Part shown: in pieces, positions 27,399 to 41,900 of the stretch
How the letters are laid out: every line of letters begins with the position of its first letter
Numbering within the stretch: the stretch's first letter is position 1
Source of the DNA: Leptoclinus maculatus
Lineage: Eukaryota; Chordata; Actinopteri; Perciformes; Stichaeidae
DNA: 64,000 nucleotides
NCBI GenBank assembly: GCA_032191485.1
Contig: JAVDOI010000016.1
Span: 11,580,759-11,644,758 of the forward strand
Direction of reading: 5' to 3'
Notes under the pieces: model-generated
Told to the model about the DNA's origin: nothing
The model's input: only the letters and a program-made list of their open reading frames with translations
Database searches by the model: none
Translations under genes and position numbers: made by a program

Positions 27399-29954
27399 CA
27401 CCAATTCGCACACATGGTGCCGTACCACTTTATGAGAGAACCAGGACCTGTAATGAATGTCCAAAAGAAGAGCAGTGTCATGACAAAAGGGTGAAATAAC
27501 AGACATATTTCATGTTTAAGCACAGTGCATCCCCCTGTCAAAACCGGCACTGACCACTGGGAGACTATGGTGGACAACAGCTCAGGTCAGGTCAAGTTTA
27601 TTTGTAAAGCCATTAATCACAGCTCCGGTGTCAGCGGGTTTCACAAAGCCCACATTATGAACCTATAAATGAAAACAACACCTCCCATCCTTTGACCTGT
27701 AATTAGATCAAGGTCAGACCCACACAACTCTTAACGAGGAAAATGCGAGAAGGAACAAAAAAAACGCCTCACAGACAGACCTCCTCCTTCCAGGAGACGT
27801 GTGATGGCTACTGAGCAGGTAAACAAAGATGAAATATTGTTCAGAAAAGGCAACAGAGCAAGATGTGCAACGTCAATGCACTAAGACAGTAGGTTGAAGG
27901 GTCCAAATATGTTGGGGGGGCATCCGTGTCTACTCAGCCATAGTCACTGCCGTCATCAAGGTCACCATAGGAACAGCACCCGGTGCAGAGGCGTCAGCAC
28001 CGCCTAAGTCATCACGGATGACAACTGCCACCAGAGGCGAGAAGGGAGGAAAAGTCGGGACAACATAAACACACAGCAGATTCATTTGTTCGCTTTGTAT
28101 CACTTCAACAAAGGTTCATACATTGGTAAACGCACAAACCACACTACAAGAGAGCTATGTGCTTTAGTAGAGCTGAAGAGACTGTTTCCGAGCTGTGACA
28201 ATGCAATCTGGAGTCGGACTCAAGTTCTTTCTCTTTATAATCATCACATTTGAAGTAAACCTTACAGTACAATATCTGAGTTCCTTAAACTGGCCTCACT
28301 CATTCTAGAGGAGCTCCAAAGCAGCCCTCTGTCAAAGGCTACAAGCAATTTCTTTTTTTTTATATATATATACAGCACAGAATTCTTAGGATGTCCCTTT
28401 ACTCTTTTTTTTCCAGTGCTGTACATTGTAAAATGAAAGTGAATAACTAGTATGTTTTGATATTTGCTAAACATGAAATATGCTGAGTAGCAGTAGTGAA
28501 ATGTACTATTTAGGCTTTATACTTTTACAAGCATTCGTTTCCCTACTGACACCTGCAGTTACAAGTTAGCCCGCAGGAGAGATTTTGCATGCAAACATTA
28601 TTGTGCTCTTATTTATGTGGATGTCTAACAAGAGCCCTAAATCTCAATTATCAATTAAAGTTTGAGTCAGCCAACTGAGAGACAATTAAAGCAACTGAAC
28701 CACAAGCTATTAAACAAACACTCCACAGGTTAATGCGGAGAAAAATGATTATGTGCTCAAACAGAAGACATCATCCCTTAGAATGAACGAGGCGATTTTA
28801 CTTGTGATATTTAGCTCACTCAGATGTTTGAATGCAAGGTTTCTTTTGTTCAAATAAAGGTTGTTTATCTATCACAGGATGACATTCAACACACAAAGGT
28901 TCCCTCTCAGAGAGTGCTTTTAGACACGTCTTATCTGTAACTCTTCGGGCAGTAAAACACCGTTTTATGCTCCCGTCTTAGGGAGGATTGTTCGGACAGC
29001 AACAGGTCACTGCTTCGGTGGAGTGCAGCCTTGGTTTTTAATCAAGCACATCTCTACCGACCAATATTTCATACTCAACTTACTCTACATACATCACTGA
29101 TGATGCAAGGAGAGATGACAGATTGGTCCAGAATAACAGCGAAAGCTGAATTGCTCTTCTCTGACCCTGTTTGATCCAAGGAGAGATCCAGTTGTAAATA
29201 AGTGAAAAGCATATGTATTTACCCAATGCAGATATAAAAGTAAAGTTAATAGACAACTGTGATCTCTTATATTTGTATTATGTATTATTTCTCTCTGCAA
29301 AACTGTTTTTGTCAACAAACAAACATTTGCTTTGGTCCATATATTAGTCAAATGAAAGCACACTACAGGTGATCAAGCATCTTTTAAAAGCCTTCCCTGT
29401 AGCTTTTAATTGAATCTCATCTTTGAAATCAATACATAAACATGATTCTCATCTGTCATTTCAGAAACTTGACCTCTTACTGCTTTGTGTTTTTAAAAAT
29501 GAATCCCACTTAAAGTCTTTCTCAGTTTACAATGACCTTTAGGAATGTCAGAGCCAAAACGGGAAATCCTAATTTCTAGGTAGCCAGCCTTCATGAAATA
29601 CACTTTTGTCCGAGTGTGAGGGCCTAAAAGATGATTGCATAACGATGTGAAAATATTCTATTGTGTGTTGGCGTCCTTTACCAATAGGGGTCTGGACTAT
29701 AAAAGTAAATATAACCTCCCAGGTGAGGCAGGTTAGGAGGGAGACGGATGCTCAGCGCGGTGTAAAGCTGTAGGCCTCTCCTGCTGCCCTCTGGGCTGTC
29801 TCACAGCGCTGCATGGGCGCTCCTGGGATATAGCGATGTTTGGTGTGCACTCATGGCTTCAGTGCATATCACCAGGTTGTAGCTGTGGAAAGTGTGGGCG
29901 TAGGAGGTGTGGTTTTGATCTCTCTCTGTCTGTGTGTGTTAGTGTGTGCAAGAC

Positions 29955-29985
<31 letters not shown>

Positions 29986-32900
29986 TAGCAAAGGTTTTAT
30001 TTTTTTGTGAAGCATGGGTGCCAGGGGAAATGTTTTGTACTGTGGGAGTTTTCCTCAGGATGTCAAGCACCTGTGTTGGAGCGGTGGGGCGATGTGTGAA
30101 GTGCACTCCGCCGGGTCGACAGCAGGTGTGATTGTTGGACCCCTATGCAGGATGTGTACGGGCGATGTGGGTGGATAGGATACTGGGTGGTTCTTGCTAT
30201 TTCGGAATCCCTGTTTCAATGCCTGACAGCTATCACAGTTGAGCTGCTGCATGCTTGAATAAGCCACTGTAAGTTGCATTAACACAGCACACAGTGCATT
30301 TATTAAAAGCCACGGGGATCTGTCTGCCGCTCATAATTCAAACCCAAATATGTTCAAACACTGCAGCACTTTCCTTCCAGAAACATCTCTCCCTCGTTCT
30401 ATAATGTTATAATAATATAACTCCACTGCACAATGTAACGGTCGATATCAAATGTTGATGGTGGGCGACAGAAGTGGACAAAAGGCAGGAAGATAAGTCT
30501 CTTATGAAAATAATTAATACTTCTGTCTTCCTCTCTTTTTTGTCTTTTTTCCTTTTCCTGTATCCAACACCCTCCACTCCACCACTTCCATCTGCCTTTC
30601 TTTTGGTCTTAATCCCCCCCCCCCCCCCCCCTCCCCCTCTCCACTATCTACGCCTGCAACCTCATCTCCCCTCTCATCTCTCCCTCCGTCCCTCCCTCTC
30701 TCTCCTTCTCCTCTCCAAATCTGTCCCTGTCTCCTTCCCCTCTACAGGCACCACTAGTCGACGCTGCTCTTTGGATTACCGTGGTATGGCCTTCTGGGAG
30801 CAGCCCAGCTATGCTCGATGCATAACAAATGAATTCAGATACTTGCAGCAATCAGTAGGTGCAAAGTCAGCTCCCTCTCACCGCCTCTGTTTCCAATGCA
30901 TCATAAATTACCGCCCCAGTGTTTTCCCCATCCCCCCTCATTCCCATCACACTGTGGCCAAAGATGAACCACTGTCACAAGATGAGCAAATTAAAACATG
31001 ATTTTGCCATTATTGTCTGTGTAATAAATGGTCGCCATCAAGTTCTTTTTATGCTAATTGATTTAGAGTTTTTTAGCATGTTGTCATCCATGTTTGTCTT
31101 GTTGCTTCAGCTTGTTTGTACTTTTGCATATTTATGTTTTTCCTCACTTGCTCTTTACGGCATTTTAACTAACATCAATCACAATACATTTTTGTATTGG
31201 ACCATCAATTGACTGAATTACAAAGTTGTGGAAACTGAGTGAATGGTGACTGTCTTCTTTCCTATAGAATCACCTATTTACCAAAAGATCCTGGTGTGAA
31301 CTCTTTCTTTCATCCTTTTTCATCTCATGAGACATCTCAATCATCTTTTTTTCTTAAAGCCTGGGTCTATTTCAGAGGGCTTTATTAAATAACATTTTTT
31401 TTGCTTTTGTATGTTTGCCTTTTGTCTGGAAACACAATAGAATTTCCACTAGAATAAGTAATTTTGGTAACTCTCCATCACTGCAACAAATCAAATAATT
31501 CAGAAGAGCTGAGATAGCACATAAAGCCCTGCACCTGGGAACCTGTATTTATGGACATAAACCCTGTGCAATGATGTGAAATGTCATTTCACTGTGCAAT
31601 TTATGCCTAAATGTGTGTCTTCTGCTCCAGTTAACTCTTTTATGCATATTGGCTCATTTCAAAACATCCGTGAGGCAGAATACATTTCGTCCTGGCTTAG
31701 ATATAAGTGTCACATTAAGGGCCTTAGAGAGTGGAGTCTTTCTTCCAGATTTTTTGCACTCCATTTAGTCCAAATGTGTAGTTTAGTGTGTATCACTGGA
31801 AATCTTGCAGAGGAAATAGATGCCCCAAGTCTTGTCTTCTCCTGTTTTTGGAGGTTCAGGGGCACCTTGCTAAGGGCCAGAGGATGCTGGCGGGGGATGG
31901 GATGTCCCAGGTCACCAAAAACCTGCTGGACCTCACCCAGAGGAAGAACTTCTATGCTGGTGACCTGCTGTCTTCCGTGGAGATCCTTCGCAATGTGACA
32001 GAGACCTTCAAGAGAGCCAGCTATGAGCCATCTTCAGATGATGTGCAAGTAAGTGGACAGTGGGTTTAATTGAACACATAGACATGGATCTGGCTGAAAT
32101 GTATTCATATCCTGCGGCAAGGTGGCTTACAAATGTGTCTCTTGTGACAAAATAATCAACTGGATACAGGCAACGTTTGGTGCCGCAAACACGTAATATA
32201 TGAAAAAAAAAAAAAAACGTTTCTGAAATAGCACAAAATCTGACAAACGCACCCCACGGCTCTATTGTATCAAGAGATCTCCTCCACATCCTAAGCTCTT
32301 TCATCTCATCATGTTGGGGTTGACTGCAGTCTTGATCCTCTTTATGTCAGGATGATGGAGATTATAGCTAAAGCTCCACCTCCATCACCAATAACATAGT
32401 TTATATCCTCAGAGCCGTGTCATTTTTAAAGACACCCTTCTCAGGCCTCTCTGTGGTCTCTGTGCTGTCCTGCGTGCCTGTTTCAATGCGTTTGGCTCGT
32501 GCTGTGTTTTAGAGGAAGCTAAACGGGAAGGGAATAAATGTTGCTCTCTATTTGACGATAACGGCAAAGCGAGCTTTGAATATTGTATGTGGGCTAATGA
32601 TAAACCTAATTCTCCATTATAGTTTGTAATGCCGCTTTTTTGTTGTTCTTCTTCTGCAAAGAGATGTAAGTAATTGTGCTGGAAAATGTGAAAGTTATGA
32701 GTCTTGCCCATCAGTCATTTTCTGTATGGGAGTAGAAATAATGAATTTTTTAATAGTGTGAAAGTTCAGTTACAATCCATAATATAACACAGTACTGTTT
32801 CCACTCACTAGTATGTTTTATCTCAATATATTAAAGAGGAAAATATATTTACTGGATATTTTGGATATCACAACATACCCATAATGTTGGATGTTATACT

Positions 32901-35900
32901 GCTAAAAACAAACAATCAAGGTATCTAACATTAGTGATGTCAGTGATGCTAGATGCATGTGAGCATTGTCTGAATGTGGACTTTAATTGGCACACAGCTT
33001 GTACTGCAGGTTAGGATGCAGGTCATTGGATCACCAAAATGTTGAACTCACTAAATTATGCACGTTCCAAAGCACACTGGTATTTGGACTACAAAATGTC
33101 AGAGATGCTCTTTTTAATGAACATTTATCAACAGTTCCCACTGGATGTGAGATGTTCGGTCTGATGCTCATATGCTGCAGGAATGAAACACAAAATGTTC
33201 TGGTTATGGATGGGCAAACACAAGGCCCATTCACCCATTTTCCCACCATAGAGAAGCTATGAGATGAGGAAAGCATCCTGTCTTATGTTATTATGAGAGC
33301 TCTATAGTGTGTGTGTGTGGGCAGTCAGGAGAGCAGGCAGCACAGCCCACCCCCTCCGCATGTCTCTGAGCTAATGCAGTGTTAAAGTGGGCACATTACC
33401 ACCAGAGGGAGCATAAGCATTCAAGTAGAAAACAAGATAGCCTGTGTCAAGAGAGAGAGCCACTCCCTCAGGCACATTGTCGACCAGACGAAATAACAAG
33501 GCTAAAGATCAGACAGGGTTCCGATTACTACTGCAGGCATGCACCCCAAGCAGCCCCCTGCTGCAGAAGAAGACAATTCACACAGCTGCTCAAGCATTCC
33601 CTTTCATCTTCCTTTCTGATTGCAGCGTGGTGCTTCTCCCCTTTAGCATTAAGTGTTTGCTGCAAGCTGCAGGGGGTTGGAGGTATATTTCTACCAGAGC
33701 TAATGCACAAATTCCATCTTTTCTCTGGTAAAACCATCATGGTGTCAGTGTCAAATTTCCTGGTGCAATTGAGCCCCGCGGGGAACTGTCATTATTCCCT
33801 TATAGAAATCCCCTGAGAAATGTCAGTTTATTATCCATAACAGTCCCCTTTGAGTGCATAGTGTTTATGTGTCATGATTTTAAAAAGCATCTCGCTGCTG
33901 CGCTTGTAATACTTCTGCGTGGGTGGGTTACATATTTTCCCTTTCATCATCTCCACAGAACTTCTTTCAAATCATCAGCAACCTCTTGGAGGAGGAAAAT
34001 AAGGAGAAATGGGAAGACGCGCAAAAGGTAAGCACGTCGTTGTACACTTAAATAATTCAGGTTGCTGCGTGAATGCTGTGTGTCTAAAAAAACAAAAAAT
34101 CGACCCAAAGCTTCACTGCTGCTGCTCCTTCTGAATAGCAGAGCTAAAGAAAAAAGTCAAGTTACTGTTGAGAGGATGTTATATTTACATCTATCTCTCT
34201 GTGAGAGGTCATTTAGCTGCTGTGACATCTGGCCTGATTTAGAAAAAAGCTAGTTCCTCAGAGCTCCACTTGGTGGCAGCAGCACTGCCACAGAGACTGT
34301 CCAACCATTAGCACTGCAGAACTCACTTCACACATTGTTTTACCCAGCTGATACACATCACAGCAACCAGTGTAATTGGACCATTACTTCAGTTGAATTT
34401 GACCCCGAGATGAAACAGTGTTGATGTTTTATTGTTTGTACCGAAGCCTCTAATTCCCTGTCTGCCTTTCTCTGACATTGCATGAGAGCTCCATCATATG
34501 GAGAAGCTGTATAGGACAAAACATAGTCTCAATATCAGATACAAATGTACTACAGTGAGTACAGAACAGTGCTCTTTGTCAACACTGTGTTTATCCGTGG
34601 AGGTTGGAGGTTGGCGTCTGGCTACGTCCTCTGTGGGACACATCTCTCGGCTTGACAGGTGGCAACTGTCGTTTTCGAAACTGCCACTGGTGTCTGAGAC
34701 AACCTGAACTCCTGAAATCACACACATCAAGACTCTAACAGAGATACCATCTGCGATGACGGCGAGTCTGCAGAGGGCATCTGCTCTGTTGTCACCTTCG
34801 CTGCTAAATTGACATAAATTGGGTATCACCTGCACTGACACATGACTGAGGGGGTGTCTTAAAGTCAGTCAGATCTCTTTTTTTTGCCTGTGCTTCTCCA
34901 TGCCTGACTTCAGCTAAGACGGTAGGGGAATGCAAGGCTGTACAAACTCAGCCAGGAGTGCCGGTCCTTGATGTCTCTACAGGCAGTAATTAGGTGTTTA
35001 CTCACTGCAGCTTTAGTTCGGCAGGCCCCAACGGTGGGTTGTCGTTGAGAAGAGCTCGCAAATGAGCAGTTTTGTCAGTGTGAATGCGTCAGAGATAGAG
35101 ACAGACAGATCAGAGGAAAAATAGGAAAAGATGTCTATGTGATTGAACACCCAGAAGAGAAATGTGTTAATTATTTCTGTAGTTATTAATGTGCCTGTCC
35201 ACGGAGCACTGCTTCAGTTTTCGGCACTCCGCTCCAGCATTGGCTCAGCGACGTCATCTGATTTTCAACAGACGACGCTTGGACTTCACAGTTGTCAATA
35301 TTTCTCACTTGCTGGCTTTTCCTGCATTAATGAGTGTTCTGAGCTGAGTTTCCACAGCACCCACACACTGCGCGCTGTGGACATTCACATGAAACACCTC
35401 ACTATGAGGTTTTACTGGCTCTGTGCGGAGATCACTATATATTCACCTCCTGTCACTGTTACCATGGCAAGGAAAGGAAGAGCTCTGTCTACACAACCTC
35501 CACTGCAGCCATCTCCCCGCGCTGCCTTCACATCGCACGGTTGCCATGGAGACCAGCAGAATGAGCATGACTGCACTGTGCGTCAGACATGCCGGAAGGG
35601 GCGACGTGATGTGCTTTACTCCCCCACTCCGGCTTTCACTCTGCTGTGTCAGAGGCTCTCAACTTCAGCATCACTGATCCGCTTTGCCTGGCTTAGCAGC
35701 ATCACATGTAGAGGCACTCAAGGTGTTACCGAGGAGGGAAATACCTGCCTCAGGTGTTTGCTGAAAACCAAGAGGGAGGTGTTAATTGCTAAATGCCACT
35801 CAAAGGCCTCTCTAATTGCCTGACATCGCCATTGTGTGCTTTTAGTTAAGTTTTTAGTTAAAGTCCTGCAATAATATTTGTATAACATGACACATTACTC

Positions 35901-38900
35901 TTAAAGACATTTTGAAATGTTGTCACCTCATTGTTGTGTGTAGCCGCTGCTTCGTGGAAGTGGCAAATGTGTTGCAGAAATGTCTGTCATGTGTGGCACA
36001 GCCGCACAGTCCAACAATCAGTATTCACGATATCCCAGTCAAGCGACAAAACTGGTGGCCCGTAAATCAAAGCCTCCCGTTAGATCTGACCCATCACCAC
36101 TTGATTGGCAGCCATGACAGTGGTCCAAACTTCTGAAGGTCAATTACCGGATGAGTGTTCCTTTGATCTATCGGGTTGGAGGATAAGAGCTGACGGGACC
36201 AGCAAGTGTTACTGGTCGAGTCGTGGATCTGTCCATGGTGCTGAATTCCTGCCTCTGCATTCTCTCACTGGGTGCTGCTGTCCGTGAAGCGTCACATGAA
36301 CCCAGGCAATCACCCCTTGACTTGGCAGAGCCTTTCAGAAGAGGAGCCAAGCAGCAACTGTGTGTGCAAACCCGGTGGCTATGGCTCTGATGCTGGTCTA
36401 ACACGGATGGCTCAATTAGGACCGCAACTATCTGCCCATTCTTCACTTGATGATTTAAGCTATAAAGCAGCAGATACATTGAACGTCTTCACATTTGAGA
36501 AGCTGGAAAAAGTAAATGTTTGTCAGAAAAGTTGTATTTCATAAATGATCAAAATGGTTGTCAATTGTTTAACTAAATAATATAAAATGTTGTGCAAAAA
36601 AAAAGTGAAATCTGTTGCAAAACACAATACATGTAACTCTGTGACCTGCTAATACGTCTGTCTCCTTTCTTCTATTATTGCTTTTCTGTTTATTTAGCTA
36701 TCATCATTTTAAATGTTGTGTTTTTCATGTTCTTTTCAGCTTCTGCATTTAACCTATATACCTGCAGCTTATCTCTAATATGCTGTCTTTTACTATTTTC
36801 ATGTTACGCTCGGTGACAATGGCCATTGAAATTGAAAATGTCCTCTTTGTCTTTTCATCCTGTCCAGATCTATCCCGGAGCAGTGGAGCTCATGCAGGTC
36901 ATAGAGGAATTCATCCACATCGTTGGTTTGGGCATGAAGGATTTCCACAATGCCTATTTGATGACTGGGAACTTGGGTAAGAATCGGCCCACTTTTCCTC
37001 CCTGCCCCCAGCTTGTTTTAGCATTTATTTCTGCTTTGACATGGACGCAGAATCCCTGTGCTCTGCTGACTCCTTGTGTCAATTTCCCCACCATCATTCA
37101 TTTAGGATAAATGGTGCATGGTAAGGGTGGGGGAGTAAAATTACTGCTAATCAATAATGTTAATTAAAACTGAGCTTGTGGTCTTAATGTGCTAAATTCC
37201 TATGAAAACACTTAACACTCAATCCAATATCAAGAGCGTGCAGTGTAGGAAGAAAAGCTCTTATTTAATAGAGCTGTAAAGATAAAAAAAAAAATACACA
37301 TAGCACTCATTAAATATGATATATTTTATACTATTTGATATAAGCTAAATACAATTGTGAAGTAATTTGTAATCGTGTAAAGCAAATGGGGTTTGAATAG
37401 AAATGCAATAACAAGCGTAACGATTATTGTTACAATCGCTGTTTTATTATTCACTATACATTGTATTTCAAACCCACATGCTTTTTATTTAACATAGGCG
37501 TGCGTGTAATATCTATCCATAGTTTCAGAGGCTTTTTTTTTTTTTTCAACGATCAAATGAAATATGCGCGTCATCTTTGAAGGTGTAGTAATTCTGTGTG
37601 ATGTTGCACTGTACTGCAGTCCTTTGAGAAATACATGATTAGCAGAGCGTACCCCGAAGCACGTTGTGCAGAAGTGAAGCAGCATAACACAAGATTGTTT
37701 GTCAGTTCCTTTCGAGATAAGCAGTCATGCATAAACATGTTGGGAGTGTCTGATGAAAGGATATACAATCGGAAGTGAAATTACAACTTATTCTTTGCAG
37801 CTGTAATAAATAAATAAAAAAACTCCGCACCACTGATTGGGGTCTGGATTATTAAATCCCCCTCTTTGAGTAGTCTGAGCAGTATTTCTCTTCCCTTATG
37901 TTCTCGTGGGTTCTTTTTGCTTCCGCCTCTTGGATGATCTGAGCTCTCTGTGGCATTTCATTTCTTACTCAGCCATAAATGGTGTCTTACTGGAATGGAA
38001 TAATAGAAGTGCAGTCTTGATTTATTCATGCTGCAAGTGAATGTGAGCATGTACAGCTGTGCTGGCAGGCAGTCCCTCTGGAGGAGAGAGGTTTATTCCT
38101 CGTGTCCTTTACAATAGCCAACATTTGACCCACTTCTAGCAAACACTCACACTCTTTATGGTATATGATTTCCATAATGACGAATAGGAATAGCATAACA
38201 AACATAGCAGAATGAATGCACCCATCAAAAGGCCATTATGAAGCGCCATGAGACGCAAATTAAGTAACTAAGGCTCGAATGCATTTCAGAATGCCAAGCA
38301 TTAATGACTTCTTTCACAGACGTGAGAATATGTCTGTGTGCAATACCCCCCCCCCCCCCCCCCAACACATGACCCCTGCTTTATACAAAGTATGCAATCC
38401 ATTCTGGGAAGTGTTTTATCCAGCTTCATACAAATTCCTTGAACAGCAGTGTGTATTGCTCTCATTATAATCGTCAGCCAGTATGACTGTCGAGCTTCTC
38501 CTCAAATCTGTGGGACCGTGGATTAAAACATGATATGACAGGAAATTGTTTGGTAAACGTGGAGCGATGATGCAACTCAGTTTTGTGTTTCAGATTTAAA
38601 GAAAGCACTGAGTGACATAATCAGGTCCCATTCTTGAAAGACTATACTGGAGTTCATTATTTTGGTCATTTTGTGCAAACCACTTATATTTTACTGCTGA
38701 CCTCTTTCCAAGCATACCATTACTTTTTACATTTCATGTTTTTAGTTCGATTGGTTTCTATTAAGTCCGTACAATATGTCAATTAACTTACAGAAACTTG
38801 ACTCAATCCGTCTACTACAGTGATCATAATGTCTTTAGGCTTACTGTCATCAAAGTCATGATACATGTTGTCCGCCACTGCATTTAAAGGGGCGTGGTTT

Positions 38901-41900
38901 AAAAATGTACTTGACTGATTTGATAATAGAAAACTTGCAGCCTGTAAGATGGTAAAAAGCTCATACAAAAGGATGTAATATTATATTTGGCATTAATACA
39001 GTGTGTATTTGTCAATTTTCAGTTTATGGAGCCAAAACACAGAGAACCACCAGTAAGTCTAATTGACACGGAATTAGTTTCACAAACCTTGTTCTTGTCA
39101 CAAATGACTGTGATATCCTTAATAAAGAAACTTCACTGAAATCAATGGTCATTTTTAAAACATAAGACCCGCCAGCAGTGGAGCATATTAAAAACACTGA
39201 CATATCTCATTTTGATAGGATAATTGAAGTTGAACATTTCAGACGTAGGTGTAGGTGCCTATAAATGAGTGTGATGAAACCTGATAGAAAAAATGATGAC
39301 TGGATCTCAACACTGAGATCACAACTGATATAATTTGCTCCCTAAGGTTGCAATATTTTCTATATCATTTGACTTTTACTATCATGTGCAACAACACAGA
39401 ATGTGCATTGAATGTATTGAGAACTCTTTTTGAAAGAAAGTAGCTTCCAGTTTTCTTTTTTCGTTGCATCTCACAGTTCTCCAGGTGTGACTGAAATCTT
39501 CCTGATTACTTCGTGCACCTTTTTAATGAGTTGCAGCTGTGTTGGATCCTCAGTTTTACTAACTAAACAGACAGCACCCCCCCCACCCCCCCCTTTACTT
39601 GACATTCATTTAGCTGAAATACAGAAAATGGACAATGCTCCAGGTTTACTGAAAGAAACATGATTATCATTTTGTTCTTTTAAGACTGATAAATATGATG
39701 GTTGAACATTTTCAACGTGCCGTAATTTTAAGCCATGAAAGGTTTGATGCGTATTCATAAACTAATTGGAGGGGGGGGGGGGGGGGACTTTAATGATGGC
39801 TTGTTAAGAAAACACAATATTTATGTGTGTAGAAAAGTGCCAAAGTGCAGCATGACTGTCATTTCGGTGACGCAGGACTGAGGCAGCCCGATTTCTGAAG
39901 CAGCTTTTGGAAAATCTTAGCACAGAGGCAGAAGGGCCATTTGGCTTTTGAGCAATTATTTGAAGATGTAGCAGTAATGAGCTGCCTCTGGCTAGACTTA
40001 ACCAGTACCTTGCCTCCCTGCTGGTGGGAAAATATCAAGGTCCTAATAAAAAAAAAAAAGGCCTTTGTATAACAGGTCCATCAATTCAGTCATATTTCAC
40101 CGTGTGTTTGGATGAGTCAATAAACCAAACTCTGTTTTTATAATACACAATCAAGGCGTGGAACAGTGAGTTTTCAGGATCATGATTTTACCCCTAGACA
40201 CAAGCAGAGGCTTTGATCACCAGCCACACAGTAATGCCAGCTCACACTACAGTGCCTTGGTGGCCACGTGGCCTTTTTGATTAAAGGAATGGAAGGTTTT
40301 GCAGAATCCATCGGTGGAAGCCAAATGGAGAGTATCTGGCTGAGTAAGATATTGCAGCATCTTTTCTTCACTAATTTATGGCAGCCTCTTGACACCTTGA
40401 TAAATACTGGCTGTCACCGGTGCGTCGTCCTCTGTCCTCCCACTTTTCGTCAAAAATAACCTTGATTGCGAAAGTCTCTCCACTCCAGCAACTGATTCTG
40501 TCTCCTTACAATCAAACACTTGGGAGGACAAAGTGAAGCACGGGGACATATTAGAAAATTAGACACCACTTTGCAGGAGGAATACATTATGCACTTTTTA
40601 TTTGTTTTTTCTGTCTGTCTATTGTGAGGCTGCACTTCATGGTCGAGCGAATATTTTGACATTGATAATGAATAATTGTGATTACACACACACATGCGAC
40701 GGCTTCAAATGCTCATTAATTTGTTTTCTGTGTAAAATGTTTTGTGTTGTCTGACTTTGACAGTTTTCTTAACGCTTAAGCTCTCATGAACGTAGTCAGA
40801 CGCAATGTGAGCAATGCTACAATCCCCTCTCATGAAAATGAGCCATACAATATAGTCTGTGCACTGAATCGGTATTTACAATCATCACAATCCTAAATGA
40901 TCGCTTCATTTGTGCTGTCTAGCCCCATCAGGCAAGTGCAAAGCCCCATTTACCTGCAGAATTATCCAGGACTCTGAAAGACAGTCGTACTAGCACCCTG
41001 TTGTGTTTCACAGTGTGCCCCCGTGACTAAAACTACAAACACACACACACTTACCGCTGCTGCTCCCAACATCTGGTGCTGTGAACAGGCCTCTTTGCAA
41101 ATGGCGGGTCTTGTGGTGCTCTGTGATTTCATACCCGCTTGCTGGATCATCCGAATCACACAGAAACACCTTCTGTCACAGATTTCACTCAAACGTGGAG
41201 TCTTGCCAGGATTCAAATTGTATTATTGGCAAAGCACAAGGAACAATAGAGCTTTTGCATCAGGATTAGCCTCAGATTCCCCTCACTAAAGCACCGCCTG
41301 ACTGGGACTGGATGTGATAGCAGGTAGAGAACGGTGCAGCTTTATCCTCCCCTTGTAATGCTGAGGCCCTTTCAGTTGATCCTGGGTATTTTCCTTGTCA
41401 CTGCCTTAGAACATGGACTGGCCTTTTATGGCGCCTCAGCAGGGAGACGAGAAAAGGAAAGAGTCATTAAGGGGATTAACTGTCTACCAGTTGATTTTGC
41501 ACTTTATTTTAAATGTGTACATGAATGCATTAAAGCACAGTTGGGGGTATCTTTGACTTACAAATGACCTGAATATTCACATGCACAATTATAGACTGGT
41601 AGCTAGAGGTAGCTAACAGCGCATTCAACTATTAAAGTGAAACGTTTCAACCCTCACCGCATACAATGAGTTTGATTTATATTGATAAAGATAGAAAACA
41701 TTTCCAGTTGCTTTCTTGCTGAGAGTGAGATGACAACGATTCCGCTCTCATATCTGCATGGTAGACATGAAGCTGCAGCTGGTTAGCTTAGCTTAGCTTA
41801 ACTTAGCTTAAAGACTAGAAAAAAGGGGGGGAAGCTGGCTGGATTCTGTTGAAAGTCACGGCTGCCAGCCAAGTCTTTGCATTAAACTACGCTAAGCTAA

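Larger units (their letters stand above)
25792..30747 (+). other. adgrb3 intron 6
   Basis: A 4956-bp intron splitting the hormone-receptor domain. It contains an AT microsatellite at 27356-27395, a possible degenerate dispersed repeat at 27586-28080, an AG repeat near 29953-29973 and the long C/T-rich tract leading into exon 7. No gene was seen. Confidence 0.9.

Noticed and set aside
30474..30747. Open frame running into exon 7 from upstream
   Set aside because: The part before 30748 is the pyrimidine tract read as Leu/Ser/Pro; the acceptor tctacag and the required phase place the exon start at 30748.
35143..35823. Longest open frame of the window, 226 codons, + strand
   Set aside because: It starts at a non-ATG codon, has no domain or recognisable motif, is rich in Ser, Thr and Cys, and lies inside intron 9. 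It is best explained by a CpG-richer, stop-poor patch. It is kept only as a possible regulatory segment.
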